Shown piece by piece: positions 7,899-15,981 of a stretch of 64,000 bases of DNA. Both the position numbers and the translations under genes were made by a program. The stretch is from an uncultured Myxococcales bacterium. GTDB lineage: Bacteria; Myxococcota_A; Polyangia; Polyangiales; Polyangiaceae. Each line of letters begins with the position of its first letter. Positions within the stretch are counted from its first letter, which is position 1. The notes under the pieces are model-generated. The model was not told where the DNA came from. It saw only the letters and a program-made list of their open reading frames with translations, and searched no databases. The stretch covers positions 1 to 64,000 of the forward strand of contig CALFEQ010000170.1 in the NCBI GenBank assembly GCA_937949945.1, in the 5' to 3' direction.

Positions 7899-10037
7899 TC
7901 AATCGCCGGCGGGCTTCGACCGGCTGCTCGTCGCGCCCTTCAAGCGCGCGAGCGCCGCGGGATCGTTGACGAGGAGCTTCTCCACGAGCCCGAGGACGGC
8001 CTCGTCGTCCGGACGAAGCGCCGACTCGACGAGGCTCTTGACGTGCGGGCTCGCGTCGACGGCGCCGTCGATCGCCTGCCCGACGCTGACGGCCTTCACG
8101 AAGCGATCGAAGAACGCGCCGTCGCCGCCGACGATGTTGAACTTCGCGTTCGAGAAGGCCTGCGCCAGGATCTGCGCCTGCGCGGAGGCGACGTCCTTCT
8201 TCGCCTGGATCGTCTCGAGCTCGACGGTCTTCTCCTTGTCGAGGCGCAGGCGGAACTCCTCGTGCACGCGGCTCGCCTCGTCGAGCGCCTTCATCGAGGC
8301 GGCCTTCTCGGCGATGCCCGCAGCCTCGGCGAGGAGCTTCTCGCGCGTGACCTTCGCGACCGCGAGGCCCTTCTGCTCTTCTCCGGACGCCTCCGCCAGG
8401 AGCTTCTCGCGCGCGACCTTCGCGAGCGCGAGGCCCTTCTGCTCTTCTCCGGACGCCTCCGCCAGGAGCTTCTCGCGCAGCGCGGCGGCCTCCGCCACGC
8501 CGAGCTTCTCGACCGCCTGCGCCTCGGCCTCCTTGACCTTCGCCCGGGCGAAGCCCTGACGCTCTTCGCCCGCGGCGACGGCCTGCATCTTCTCGAGTGT
8601 GACGCGCGCCTCGACGAGACCCAGCTTCTCGGTCGCGACGGCGTCGGCCTCCTTCACGCGCGCCTTGGCGAGGCCCTCGGCCGCCGCCTCCGCCTGCGTG
8701 CCCTCGGCCAGACGGATCTTGGCGCGAGCGAGCTTGTCCGCGGTCTCGAGCTCGGTGTCCGCGATGATCGACTTCTGGCGAGCCTCGTGCTTCGCCACTT
8801 CCTCCGCGGCCTCCGCGGCCTTGACCTGCTTCACGAGGGCCGAGGCCGCCTCGGCCTCCGCCTTGATCTTCAGGGTGTCGCGCTCGCGGTTCGCGGCGGC
8901 GATGGCGCGCACGTCCTTGATGTGCTCCTCCTCGGCCGCGACCGTCTTCTCCACCGCGATGCGCGCGCGAACGACGTCCGCGATCTCCTTCTTCTGCTCC
9001 TCGACCTCCTTGTCGCGGGCGATGCCCACGAGCGTCACCTCACGCTCGCGGCTGATCACCTCGAGCTGACGCGCCTTCTCGACGCGCTCCGTCTCGATCG
9101 CGATTTCGCGCTCGCGGTTCTTCTCCGCGACCGCGATGGCGCGGAGCTTGGCCTGCTCGGCGACGAGCGCCTCCTCCTCGTTCTTGTGGTGGGCGATCTG
9201 GGTCTTCTTCGCCTCTTCGCTCGCCACGCGCGCGGCCTCGTTCTGCTCGCGCGCTCGGGCGATCGCGATCTCCTTGTCCTTCTTCGCCTCGGCCTCGGCG
9301 CGGCGCCGCTCGAAGTCGAAGATCGCCTGATCGGCCTTGAGGTTCTCGCTGCCGATCTCCATCCGCTCGCGCTGGCGGAGCTCGTTCGTCTTGACGTTGT
9401 GCGCGACGGTGATCTCGGTGATCTTCCGGATACCGTCGGCATCCATGATGTTGTTCTTGTCGAGCGCGTCGAGCGGCGTCTGCTCGAGGTAGTCGATCGC
9501 GGCGTCGTCGAGGATGAAGCCGTTCAGGTCCTTGCCGATGACCTCGATGATCTTGTCCTTGAACTCGTCACGCTTCGTGTAGAGCTCCTCGAACTTGAAG
9601 TGCTTGCCGACGGTCTTGAGCGCCTCGGCGAACTTGGCGGAGAAGAGCTCCTCGAGCGTCCTCGGATCGCTCGCGCGCGCGCAGCCGATCGACTGAGCCA
9701 CCTTGAGCACGTCGTCGGCCGTCTTGTTCACGCGGATGAAGAAGGTGACGTTGATGTCTGCGCGGATGTTGTCGCTGCAGATGAGGCCTTCCTTCCCGCG
9801 CCGATCGATCTGCACCGTCTTGACGGACAGATCCATCGTCTCGGCCTTGTTGATGATCGGGTAGACCATCGCGCCGGTGAAGGCGACGATCGGCTCCTTC
9901 CTCATCGTGTTGATGATGAGCGCACGCCCCTGCTCCACCTGCCGGTAGAAGCGAGAGAACATCGCGAGCGTTCCGAAGACGATGATGATGAGCGCGCCGC
10001 CTGCGATCGCGGCGGGCAGGATGAGCTGCTCCGGCAT
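7899..10037 (-). CDS. yqiK: YqiK-type flotillin (SPFH/Band 7 scaffold)
   Basis: Flotillins oligomerise on the inner membrane and organise membrane microdomains. The 712-residue product starts at the ATG at 10037 after GAGGGAGAAGGGATC. One N-terminal membrane helix (about 5-27) is followed by an SPFH domain (about 30-215) and then a very long Ala/Glu/Lys-rich coiled coil (about 230-640). The C-terminal stretch contains AQAFSNAKFNIVGGDG, typical of this class. The coiled coil carries a 22-residue near-perfect repeat at about 525-568. The gene lies downstream of the YqiJ-type and MpaB-type genes on the same strand. In other proteobacteria yqiJ and yqiK are neighbours, so the pairing here supports the call. 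Confidence 0.92.
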   Translation of the reverse strand: MPEQLILPAAIAGGALIIIVFGTLAMFSRFYRQVEQGRALIINTMRKEPIVAFTGAMVYPIINKAETMDLSVKTVQIDRRGKEGLICSDNIRADINVTFFIRVNKTADDVLKVAQSIGCARASDPRTLEELFSAKFAEALKTVGKHFKFEELYTKRDEFKDKIIEVIGKDLNGFILDDAAIDYLEQTPLDALDKNNIMDADGIRKITEITVAHNVKTNELRQRERMEIGSENLKADQAIFDFERRRAEAEAKKDKEIAIARAREQNEAARVASEEAKKTQIAHHKNEEEALVAEQAKLRAIAVAEKNREREIAIETERVEKARQLEVISREREVTLVGIARDKEVEEQKKEIADVVRARIAVEKTVAAEEEHIKDVRAIAAANRERDTLKIKAEAEAASALVKQVKAAEAAEEVAKHEARQKSIIADTELETADKLARAKIRLAEGTQAEAAAEGLAKARVKEADAVATEKLGLVEARVTLEKMQAVAAGEERQGFARAKVKEAEAQAVEKLGVAEAAALREKLLAEASGEEQKGLALAKVAREKLLAEASGEEQKGLAVAKVTREKLLAEAAGIAEKAASMKALDEASRVHEEFRLRLDKEKTVELETIQAKKDVASAQAQILAQAFSNAKFNIVGGDGAFFDRFVKAVSVGQAIDGAVDASPHVKSLVESALRPDDEAVLGLVEKLLVNDPAALARLKGATSSRSKPAGD
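8332..8463. repeat. 66-base in-frame tandem repeat in flotillin
   Basis: A 66-base unit is present twice (8332-8397 and 8398-8463) with a partial third copy after it. It encodes the 22-residue coiled-coil unit REKLLAEASGEEQKGLAxAK plus two residues. The copies differ at only a few bases, so the duplication is recent and keeps both the reading frame and the helix register. Confidence 0.9.
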
Positions 10038-10240
10038 GATCCCTTCTCCCTCGAACGCGGTCGTTGCGCCGCGCTCGCCCCGACACCCGGGACGCGGAAG
10101 CCTCTCATAGGTACCCGAAGGAATGGAGCGCCTTTTGTGCGGGCCTCGTCGGCGTCGAAAGCTGCCCTGCACGCCTGCCCAGGGGACGTCATTTCGACGC
10201 GTGCCCTCGCCACGACTCCGCGAGGCCGCGTCGAAGGCGT

Positions 10241-11146
10241 CTAGCGACGACCGCGTGGCTGCTGGAGGGCGAGCCTCACCGTCTCGTCTCCCACGAGCTT
10301 CGCCGCCCATCCGTCGAGGAAGTCGTTCAGGAGAGGCACGTGACCGAGGAAGGGGGCGATCCTGAACGCCAGCGTGTGGAGAGCCCTGCGAGGCACCTCG
10401 CGCGCGCTGGGCTCGGGCAAGCCGGCGAGGCGCCGGAGATCGCGCGGGACGATGGCCACGGCCGCCGGACCGAGCAGCCGCGCGACGAGGCGGACGTCGA
10501 GGGGCGTCGTCCGGTCGAGCTTCGGACGGACGATGAAGTCGATCGTCGACGCGGCGTCGGCGGAAAGACAGAGCTGCGGGCGGACGTCCGCGAAGTACCT
10601 CCGGTAGGCCGCGACGGAATCCGGCACCATCGCGCGCGGGATTCCGATCAGCTCGGCGGCGACGACCTGCTCGGCGAGGTAGCGATCGCGCTCGGCCATC
10701 GTCAGATGCCCCGCATAGGCCCGGTACGCGGCGAGGAAGGAGTGCACCTCGGTGCAGTGGACCCAGAGCATCGTCTCGGGGTCGTTCGCCGAGAACGGCT
10801 TGCCCGTGACGGGATCGATGCCGCGCACGCGCTCGTGAATCGCCCTCACGCGCGCGACGGCCGCGAGCGCCGTCGCGCGATCGCCGAACGTCACCGATGC
10901 CACGTACGTCGACGTCCCGCGCAGCCGCTTCAGAGGCTCCGTGCGGAAGGTCGAATACTGCATCACGCCCGCCATCGCGAGCGGGTGGAGCGTCTGGATG
11001 ATGAGGGCACGCACCCCGCCGATCAGCGCGACCGGATGACCGATCACCTTCCAGCTCACGCTGTTCGGCTCGAAGAAGCGATCCGAGGAGCGCGTGCGCT
11101 CGGAGGCGACTTCGCCGCCGACCATTTCCTGCGTTCGCTCGCTCAT
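10241..11146 (-). CDS. Oxygenase MpaB family protein (DUF2236)
   Basis: The 301-residue product matches the MpaB / latex-clearing-protein-like DUF2236 family, whose characterised members are heme-dependent oxygenases. Visible family features are the HPLAMAGV motif near residue 50, WVHCTEVHSF near 128, and the Arg/Asp-rich segment after it. No signal peptide or membrane helix is obvious. It starts 11 bases after the stop of the YqiJ-type gene and lies upstream of the flotillin, so the three are probably one transcript. A role with membrane lipids or quinone-like substrates is speculation; the substrate cannot be read from the sequence. Confidence 0.82.
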   Translation of the reverse strand: MSERTQEMVGGEVASERTRSSDRFFEPNSVSWKVIGHPVALIGGVRALIIQTLHPLAMAGVMQYSTFRTEPLKRLRGTSTYVASVTFGDRATALAAVARVRAIHERVRGIDPVTGKPFSANDPETMLWVHCTEVHSFLAAYRAYAGHLTMAERDRYLAEQVVAAELIGIPRAMVPDSVAAYRRYFADVRPQLCLSADAASTIDFIVRPKLDRTTPLDVRLVARLLGPAAVAIVPRDLRRLAGLPEPSAREVPRRALHTLAFRIAPFLGHVPLLNDFLDGWAAKLVGDETVRLALQQPRGRR

Positions 11147-11157
11147 CGGACCTCGCG

Positions 11158-11943
11158 CTATCGAGAGGCGCTTCCGGGACGCGTCGAGTCGGCGAGCAGC
11201 CCTTCGAGCGGCGCGACCGTGAACTCCTGGCGATCGGCGTCGTACCCGACGATGACCGCCTGATCGCCGCGCGAGAGCTTCTCGCCTGCCTCGACGCGGA
11301 CGCGCACGACGACGCCCGCGCCGCCATCCTCGAGCGTGGCCTCACCGAAGCGATCCGTCACCGTGCCCGTGCGGATCGTGCAGATCTTGCCGACGAGCGA
11401 CTCGTGCTTCGGCGCGACCGGAGGCGTGAACACACGTCCCAGCGGACGCACGACGAGCGACGTCGGCACGAGCGCGATCATCGGGGACACGAAGAGGACG
11501 GCGAGCTTGAACGCCGTGGCGCCCACGCCCTCGAGCCCGAGCCCCTCGAACCACTGCATGGCGGCCGTCGCGAGCACCCAGGAGAAGAGAAGGAGCACGC
11601 TCAGGACGACGGTCGCGGGCGCCGAACGGAGCTTGAGCGCCGAGACGAGCCCCGCCAGCGCTCCGCCCGTCCCCGTGTGGACGGCGTCGGCGGCGGCGCC
11701 ACCGGCGTGGTCCGCCGCGCCTTCGAGCACTCCCTTCACCGCGCCTTCGACGGCGCCCTTCGCGATCCCGTCGATCGCGCCCTCGGCCGCCGCGTCCGCG
11801 ACGCCGTCGGCCACGCCCTCGCCGAGTAGGTTCACGTGCGCGGCGCCGACGATGACGAACAGCCAGTAGACGAGAGCGACGCCGAGGAGCACCGTGAACA
11901 CGACCGCCGGGAAGGACAGCGCGACCGCGAGGAAGTGCCCCAT
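11158..11943 (-). CDS. yqiJ: YqiJ/NfeD-like OB-fold membrane protein
   Basis: The 261-residue product begins with a membrane helix (about 5-35), has two more helices (about 105-130 and 145-165), and ends in an OB-fold-like beta domain (about 175-261) like YqiJ, the usual flotillin partner. Between helices 1 and 2 there is an unusual Ala/Gly-rich low-complexity segment (about 40-95) built from GAxxG-type repeats such as AIDGIAKGAVEGAVKG. It is the first gene of the yqiJ-mpaB-yqiK run on this strand. The insertion of an oxygenase gene between the two flotillin-system genes is the odd feature. Confidence 0.82.
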   Translation of the reverse strand: MGHFLAVALSFPAVVFTVLLGVALVYWLFVIVGAAHVNLLGEGVADGVADAAAEGAIDGIAKGAVEGAVKGVLEGAADHAGGAAADAVHTGTGGALAGLVSALKLRSAPATVVLSVLLLFSWVLATAAMQWFEGLGLEGVGATAFKLAVLFVSPMIALVPTSLVVRPLGRVFTPPVAPKHESLVGKICTIRTGTVTDRFGEATLEDGGAGVVVRVRVEAGEKLSRGDQAVIVGYDADRQEFTVAPLEGLLADSTRPGSASR

Positions 11944-12009
11944 GCTCTTCGATGGTAAGTCATCGCGCGGTCGACGCGATCTCTTTCGGCGCGTAGGATT
12001 GGCGGCTCG

Positions 12010-12447
12010 ATGCGAAGCCGTCCCCTCCTCGTCCTCGCCGCGCTCGCGGCCGCCGCCGAGCCCGATCTCGGCCGTGCGACGGTCGAGCGCCTCAAGGAGG
12101 CCATGCGACGGCGGTACGCGGAGGACCCGATCGAGGCGACGGTGACGACCGCCCTCGTCGCGAGCTGGCTGTTCTACCGCGCGGAACGAGGCAAGAACCC
12201 GCGCATCAACTCGCTGTACGACGCGCTCCTCTACGTCACGACCAACCTCGCGTCCGGCGAAGCGGACGTCTTCGCGCAGACGCGCACCGGCAAGCTGATC
12301 GGCTCGGCGCTCCTGACGTTCGGCCCGGCGATGGTCACGCGCGTCCTCGACGAGCCGAAGAAGCCCGACGCGCCCGACACGAGCGCCGTCGTCGAGCGCC
12401 TCGATCGGATCCTCGAGGCGCTCGAGCGACGGGTCACGGTGGAGTGA
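12010..12447 (+). CDS. Small two-helix protein, degenerate ion-channel-like
   Basis: The product has 145 residues. It starts with a short hydrophobic segment and contains a predicted membrane helix (about 41-57), a re-entrant-like segment NSLYDALLYVTTNLASGEAD (about 67-86) and a second helix beginning TGKLIGSALLTFGPAM (about 93-108). This order and spacing match a two-helix potassium channel (helix, pore helix, filter, TxxGR-like turn, helix). The TVGYGD selectivity filter is replaced by NLASGEAD. A short C-terminal helix (VVERLDRILEALERR) could form a coiled coil. I infer a channel-fold protein that probably does not conduct potassium. The gene stands alone and converges on the Bax-inhibitor gene. 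Confidence 0.6.
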   Translation: MRSRPLLVLAALAAAAEPDLGRATVERLKEAMRRRYAEDPIEATVTTALVASWLFYRAERGKNPRINSLYDALLYVTTNLASGEADVFAQTRTGKLIGSALLTFGPAMVTRVLDEPKKPDAPDTSAVVERLDRILEALERRVTVE

Positions 12448-12471
12448 GCACGCGCCCCTCCTCCGCTCGGC

Positions 12472-13194
12472 TCAGCGGCGCCGGCCGAAGAGGCGGAGGA
12501 GGAAGATGAACATGTTGATGAAGTCGAGGTAGAGCGTCAGCGCGCCGACGAGCGGCATGTTGGCGTGGACCTGACCGCTCGCGAAGATGTTCTTCAGCTT
12601 CTGCGTGTCGTAGGCCGTGAGCCCCGCGAAGATGAGCACGCCCGCGATGCTGATGAGGAAGTGCAGCGGGCCGCTCTCGACGAAGATGTTCACGATCGAC
12701 GCGAGGATGAGGCCGATGAGCGCGAAGATCGCGAAGCGGCCGACCACGCCCAGATCACGCTTCGTCACGAGCCCGACGAGCGAGAGCCCGAAGAAGGATC
12801 CTGCCGTGACGAAGAAGACCGTCCCGATCGACGACGCCGTGTAGACGAGGAAGATCACGCTCAGCGTCGCCCCGGTGATCGCGGCGTAGACGAAGAACAT
12901 CGCCGCCACCGCCGCCGTGCTCGCCCGCATCGCGACGGAGTTGAACGCGAAGACGAGACCGAGCTGCGCGAACAGCAGCAGGTAGAAGACCATTCGATTG
13001 CCGATGACGAGCTCGAGCGCGGCCGGAGAGCTCGCCACGAACATCGCGACGAGACCCGTGATGCCGAGCCCGGCGGCCATCCAGCGATACGTCGCCCAGA
13101 GGGCGTCGCTGACGAGCGGTTGCGCGTGCGACCCGACGACGGCCGGAGAGCGCACCCACGGATCTCGGAACTGGGACCTCGGATCGTAGTTCAT
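12472..13194 (-). CDS. Bax inhibitor-1 / YccA family membrane protein
   Basis: The 240-residue product is highly hydrophobic with about seven membrane helices after an N-terminal polar stretch (MNYDPRSQFRDPWV). It contains the family signatures: an aromatic/Asp-rich last loop (TAYDTQKLKNI) and ALTLYLDFINMFIFLLRLFG at the C-terminus. Family members leak calcium or modulate membrane proteases; the role here is not determined. The ATG at 13194 faces the gene-free region 13195-13819, which must hold its promoter. Confidence 0.93.
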   Translation of the reverse strand: MNYDPRSQFRDPWVRSPAVVGSHAQPLVSDALWATYRWMAAGLGITGLVAMFVASSPAALELVIGNRMVFYLLLFAQLGLVFAFNSVAMRASTAAVAAMFFVYAAITGATLSVIFLVYTASSIGTVFFVTAGSFFGLSLVGLVTKRDLGVVGRFAIFALIGLILASIVNIFVESGPLHFLISIAGVLIFAGLTAYDTQKLKNIFASGQVHANMPLVGALTLYLDFINMFIFLLRLFGRRR

Positions 13195-13199
13195 CGTGC

Positions 13200-13675
13200 C
13201 GGTACTTTAGGCATCGCTCGAGCCGCAGGTAAGAGGAGTCGTGTCGCATCGAGCCTTTGCGCCGCGCGAACGGCACCCGCAAGGCCGTACGGCTGAGCTT
13301 TGCACCACCGCCCTTCGCAAGACGGCGATGGAGCGCCTGCCATCCTACATGCGACTCCTCGGGCCCGGGGGAATGCCCCGCAACCATGCGGACGTTGCGG
13401 TCTCCGAGTCTCAGGATCGCGCTCCATGCGGAGCTGGACGCCCGCCGATCCGCCTCGTTCCCCAGTCGATTCGCGGCGAAGCGGTGAATCCCGGATGCCT
13501 GGGAAGCAACGTCGGTAACCGCCCCTCGGCACGCTACGCGCAATAGGTCGGGCAGACATCGACGGCGCCGAGAGAACGCCCTCACCGCTCCCCCTCTCCT
13601 CGGCGCTTCTCTCGCGCCCTCGATGGCTATCTTCCGCAAGGCCGCTCGCACCGCGCGACGCGGCCTTCGCTTTTT
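13200..13675 (+). ncRNA. Candidate structured non-coding RNA ending in a terminator
   Basis: No convincing gene lies between the Bax-inhibitor start and the next lipoprotein, yet the plus strand ends in a strong intrinsic terminator whose only possible upstream transcript is this region. It is rich in pairing: 13391-13398 (GACGTTGC) pairs perfectly with 13506-13513; 13409-13419 pairs with 13492-13504 with bulges; 13421-13434 is a 5-bp hairpin; 13468-13490 is another; and 13565-13572 pairs with 13599-13606. I looked for tmRNA, RNase P, SRP, 6S, cobalamin and GEMM motifs and found none. The 5' end is unknown; the start given is only the upstream limit. Confidence 0.4.
13638..13675 (+). terminator. 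Intrinsic terminator
   Basis: AAGGCCGC at 13638-13645 pairs with GCGGCCTT at 13660-13667. Past one bulged C the stem continues (TCGC with GCGA), giving 12 base pairs around an ACCGC loop. CGCTTTTT follows directly. The U-run is on the plus strand only, so it ends a plus-strand transcript. Confidence 0.75.
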
Positions 13676-13777
13676 CCCATGGCCGCGCCCACGCTGGCGG
13701 AGCGCGAGGCGCGCCTTTCCTCATGCCGTGGAGGCGCTCACCCGGAAGAGCGCGACGCGCCGACAGCCCGCCCCCGC

Positions 13778-13798
13778 TGAGGACTGAGGACTGAGGAC
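13778..13798. repeat. Heptanucleotide tract, 3 x TGAGGAC
   Basis: Three exact tandem TGAGGAC units lie just beyond the 3' end of the minus-strand lipoprotein gene. The same 7-base family recurs near 15826, 22572, 32208, 32350 and 46144. Confidence 0.9.
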
Positions 13799-13819
13799 TG
13801 ACGACGAGGACCGCCCTAC

Positions 13820-14527
13820 CTAGTCCTTCTGCAGGAACTCGAGCTCGATGCTGACGGTATCGCAGCCAGCCCCGTTGCGCTTCGACAGCGCCCAGACGGT
13901 CCCGTTGGTCGTCGAGTTGATGGTGATCGAGGCGTAGTCGGCAGCGCAGGGCTCGCCCGCCCGCGTGCACGCCTCGTTCGTCTTGGCCATGGAGAACGGT
14001 CCCTTGACCTCGCCCTTCCACGCGCCCGTGGGACTGTCGCCGATTCGGAAGAACAAGCTGGGCCGCGAGGTGCCGCCGCAGCCCTGGTCGTAGGGGAACG
14101 ATGGATCCGAATCGCAGAGCTGGAGCGACAGCTTCACTTCGCAGTTGGGCAGCAGCAGCGGGGTCTTGCACGAGGTCGTCGCTCGCTGCGCCGTCGACCG
14201 GCAGACGTCGCCGTCGCGCTGCGTGCCTTGCGGGCACGGACATGGATCTTCCTTCCCGCCGTCCGTGGTCGTCCCCGGCCCTCCGTCGTTCTGCGGAGGC
14301 GTGGGGTTCGATCCGCTGCTCGTGCCGGGCGGCGGAGGGTCCGACGGCTCACCAGGCTCGGGCACGAAGCCGGTGCTGCCCGAAGAAGACGCTCCGCCGT
14401 CGTCGCAACCGTCGAAGCACGGATCGATCGTCTTGTCCGACGCGCCGGCGATGACGACGCACGCCGTCGTGAAGAGGAGGGGGCACGCGAGCAGGGCCCG
14501 TGATGCGCGTGAGCCTTCGCCGGCCAT
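13820..14527 (-). CDS. Secreted Cys-containing lipoprotein, unknown function
   Basis: The product has 235 residues. The N-terminus is hydrophobic and ends in FTTACVV, a plausible though weak lipobox at Cys23. A long Gly/Ser/Pro/Asp linker follows (about 40-95), then a compact domain with paired cysteines (CPCPQGTQRDGDVC, TSCK, NCEV, LCDS, GCGG, ACTRAGEPCA, GCDT) that is probably disulfide-bonded. The C-terminus is beta-rich (VSIELEFLQKD). I recognise no family. It faces the divergent PEGA gene across about 180 bases. Confidence 0.72.
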   Translation of the reverse strand: MAGEGSRASRALLACPLLFTTACVVIAGASDKTIDPCFDGCDDGGASSSGSTGFVPEPGEPSDPPPPGTSSGSNPTPPQNDGGPGTTTDGGKEDPCPCPQGTQRDGDVCRSTAQRATTSCKTPLLLPNCEVKLSLQLCDSDPSFPYDQGCGGTSRPSLFFRIGDSPTGAWKGEVKGPFSMAKTNEACTRAGEPCAADYASITINSTTNGTVWALSKRNGAGCDTVSIELEFLQKD

Positions 14528-14711
14528 CGATCACGAGTATCCCCTCGGCGCGCGCGGGGCGCCAGCGGAAGGTCGAGCTTCGGCCCGCGGGAGGCCAGCG
14601 CGAGGTGGAGGTCCCGGCCACTCCCGAGCGCCGAGGACGGGGCGGGCCCGAGGACGGGATGCGGTCCGTGAGATCCTTGCATTTCCCGCCGTTCTTTCGG
14701 GAACATGGGCC

Positions 14712-15749
14712 ATGGCCCGGCGGCAGACTCCCTCCTGGCTCCTCAGGATGGTGCTTGCGGTCCTCGTCTCGATCGTCGCCCTCGAGGCGTCGGCCGCCCC
14801 ACGCGCTTCGGGCAAGCGCGAGCCGACGCCTTCCGACGTCGAGACCGCGCTGCAGCTCTACAAGCAGGGCAAGCAGCGTCGCGAGAAGGGGGACCTGCCG
14901 GGCGCGCTCGAGAAGCTCCGCGCGGCGCATGCGCTCGTGGAGACGCCCATCACCGCGTTCGAGCTGGGACGCACGCTCGCCTTGGACGGCCAGCTCGTCG
15001 AGGCGCGCGAGGTGCTGCTCTCGGTGGCGAGGATCCCGGTCCGCAAGAACGAGTCGCAGAAGGCCGCACAGGCGCGAGCGGAGGCCGAGGCGCTCGCCGC
15101 CGACCTCAAGCCGCGACTCGGCTCGATCCTCGTCAAGGTGAAGGGGACGCCTCCTGCGTCGATGACGATCCGGGTCGACGGCGTCGACATCCCTCCGGAG
15201 GCCGCGACCTCACCGCGCATCGTCAACCCCGGGCGGCACGTCGTCGAGCTCGAGGCCGACGGCAACACCTCGCGCGCCGAGGTCACCGTCGCCGAAGGAC
15301 AATCGGCCGAGGTGTCGATCGACGCGCCCGTGACGGCGTCCCCGGACCCCACTCCGCCGGAGCCTCCGCCGCCGCCGGCGGAGTCGCCCTCGCGTTCGTC
15401 GAAGGTCCTCGTCTATGGGGGCTTCGGCGCGGCCGCGCTCGGGATCGCCGTCGGGACGGTGACGGGCCTCATGACGCTGTCGAAGGCGAGCAGCCTCGAC
15501 GAGGTGTGCAACGGCGATCGCTGCCCGCCGTCGGCCCAAGGCGATCTCGACTCCGTGTCGACCACGGGCATGATCTCGACGGTCTCCTTCGTGGTCGCCG
15601 CGATCGGCGCAGGCGTCGGCATCTACGGGCTTGTCTCGAGCGGTTCACGATCGCAACCCGCCCCCTCCACCTCGAACGCCGCATCGGCGAGCGAGCGTCC
15701 GCGCGCGACGTTCCATCTCACGCCGTTCGGCATCCAAGGCTCGTTCTGA
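14712..15749 (+). CDS. PEGA-domain envelope protein
   Basis: The 345-residue product starts at ATG 14712 (MARRQTPSWLL). A signal peptide (about 1-29) is followed by a TPR-like helical region (about 40-135: ALQLYKQGKQRREKGDLPGALEKL in part). A PEGA beta domain (about 148-215) carries IRVDGVDIP and the GRHVVELEADG turn. A proline-rich linker then leads to two membrane helices (about 240-262 and 285-305) that flank a loop with two cysteines (CNGDRC). PEGA domains are thought to bind cell-wall or surface structures. The gene converges on a Ser/Thr kinase gene. The same architecture occurs at 35381-36259 next to another kinase. Confidence 0.8.
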   Translation: MARRQTPSWLLRMVLAVLVSIVALEASAAPRASGKREPTPSDVETALQLYKQGKQRREKGDLPGALEKLRAAHALVETPITAFELGRTLALDGQLVEAREVLLSVARIPVRKNESQKAAQARAEAEALAADLKPRLGSILVKVKGTPPASMTIRVDGVDIPPEAATSPRIVNPGRHVVELEADGNTSRAEVTVAEGQSAEVSIDAPVTASPDPTPPEPPPPPAESPSRSSKVLVYGGFGAAALGIAVGTVTGLMTLSKASSLDEVCNGDRCPPSAQGDLDSVSTTGMISTVSFVVAAIGAGVGIYGLVSSGSRSQPAPSTSNAASASERPRATFHLTPFGIQGSF

Positions 15750-15773
15750 GCGCCCCCCTGGAGCCTGGAGCCG

Positions 15774-15981
15774 CTCCTTCCATCGCGAGCCTCGTGTGAG
15801 TCGCCCGCCGTCCCGCCATTCCCGCCGAGGACCGAGGACTCTCTTCCCTGGAGCCTGGAGCCCGGAGCCTGGAGCCTCTCCTTCCATCGCGAGCCTCGTG
15901 TGAGTCGCCCGCCGTCCCGCCATTCCCGCCGAGGACCGAGGACTCTCTTCCCTGGAGCCTGGAGCCCGGAGCCTGGAGCCT
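15774..15981. repeat. Perfect 104-base tandem duplication with heptad tracts
   Basis: A 104-base unit is repeated exactly at 15774-15877 and 15878-15981, filling the gap between the converging PEGA and kinase genes; the first base of the kinase stop codon is its last base. Each unit contains two CGAGGAC heptads (15826-15839 in copy 1) and four CTGGAGC-type heptads (15848-15875). Confidence 0.95.

Noticed and set aside
7842..10244. 800-codon plus-strand frame opposite the flotillin gene
   Set aside because: It is Leu/Arg-rich with no domain; the flotillin on the other strand has SPFH and coiled-coil features.
13195..13680. tmRNA, RNase P RNA, 6S RNA, cobalamin or c-di-GMP riboswitch
   Set aside because: Fragments such as ATGCCCCGCAACC (plus) and GGTTACCG (minus) recall riboswitch motifs, but the other obligatory motifs and their order are missing; no GAGGAAAGTC or tRNA-like ends are present.
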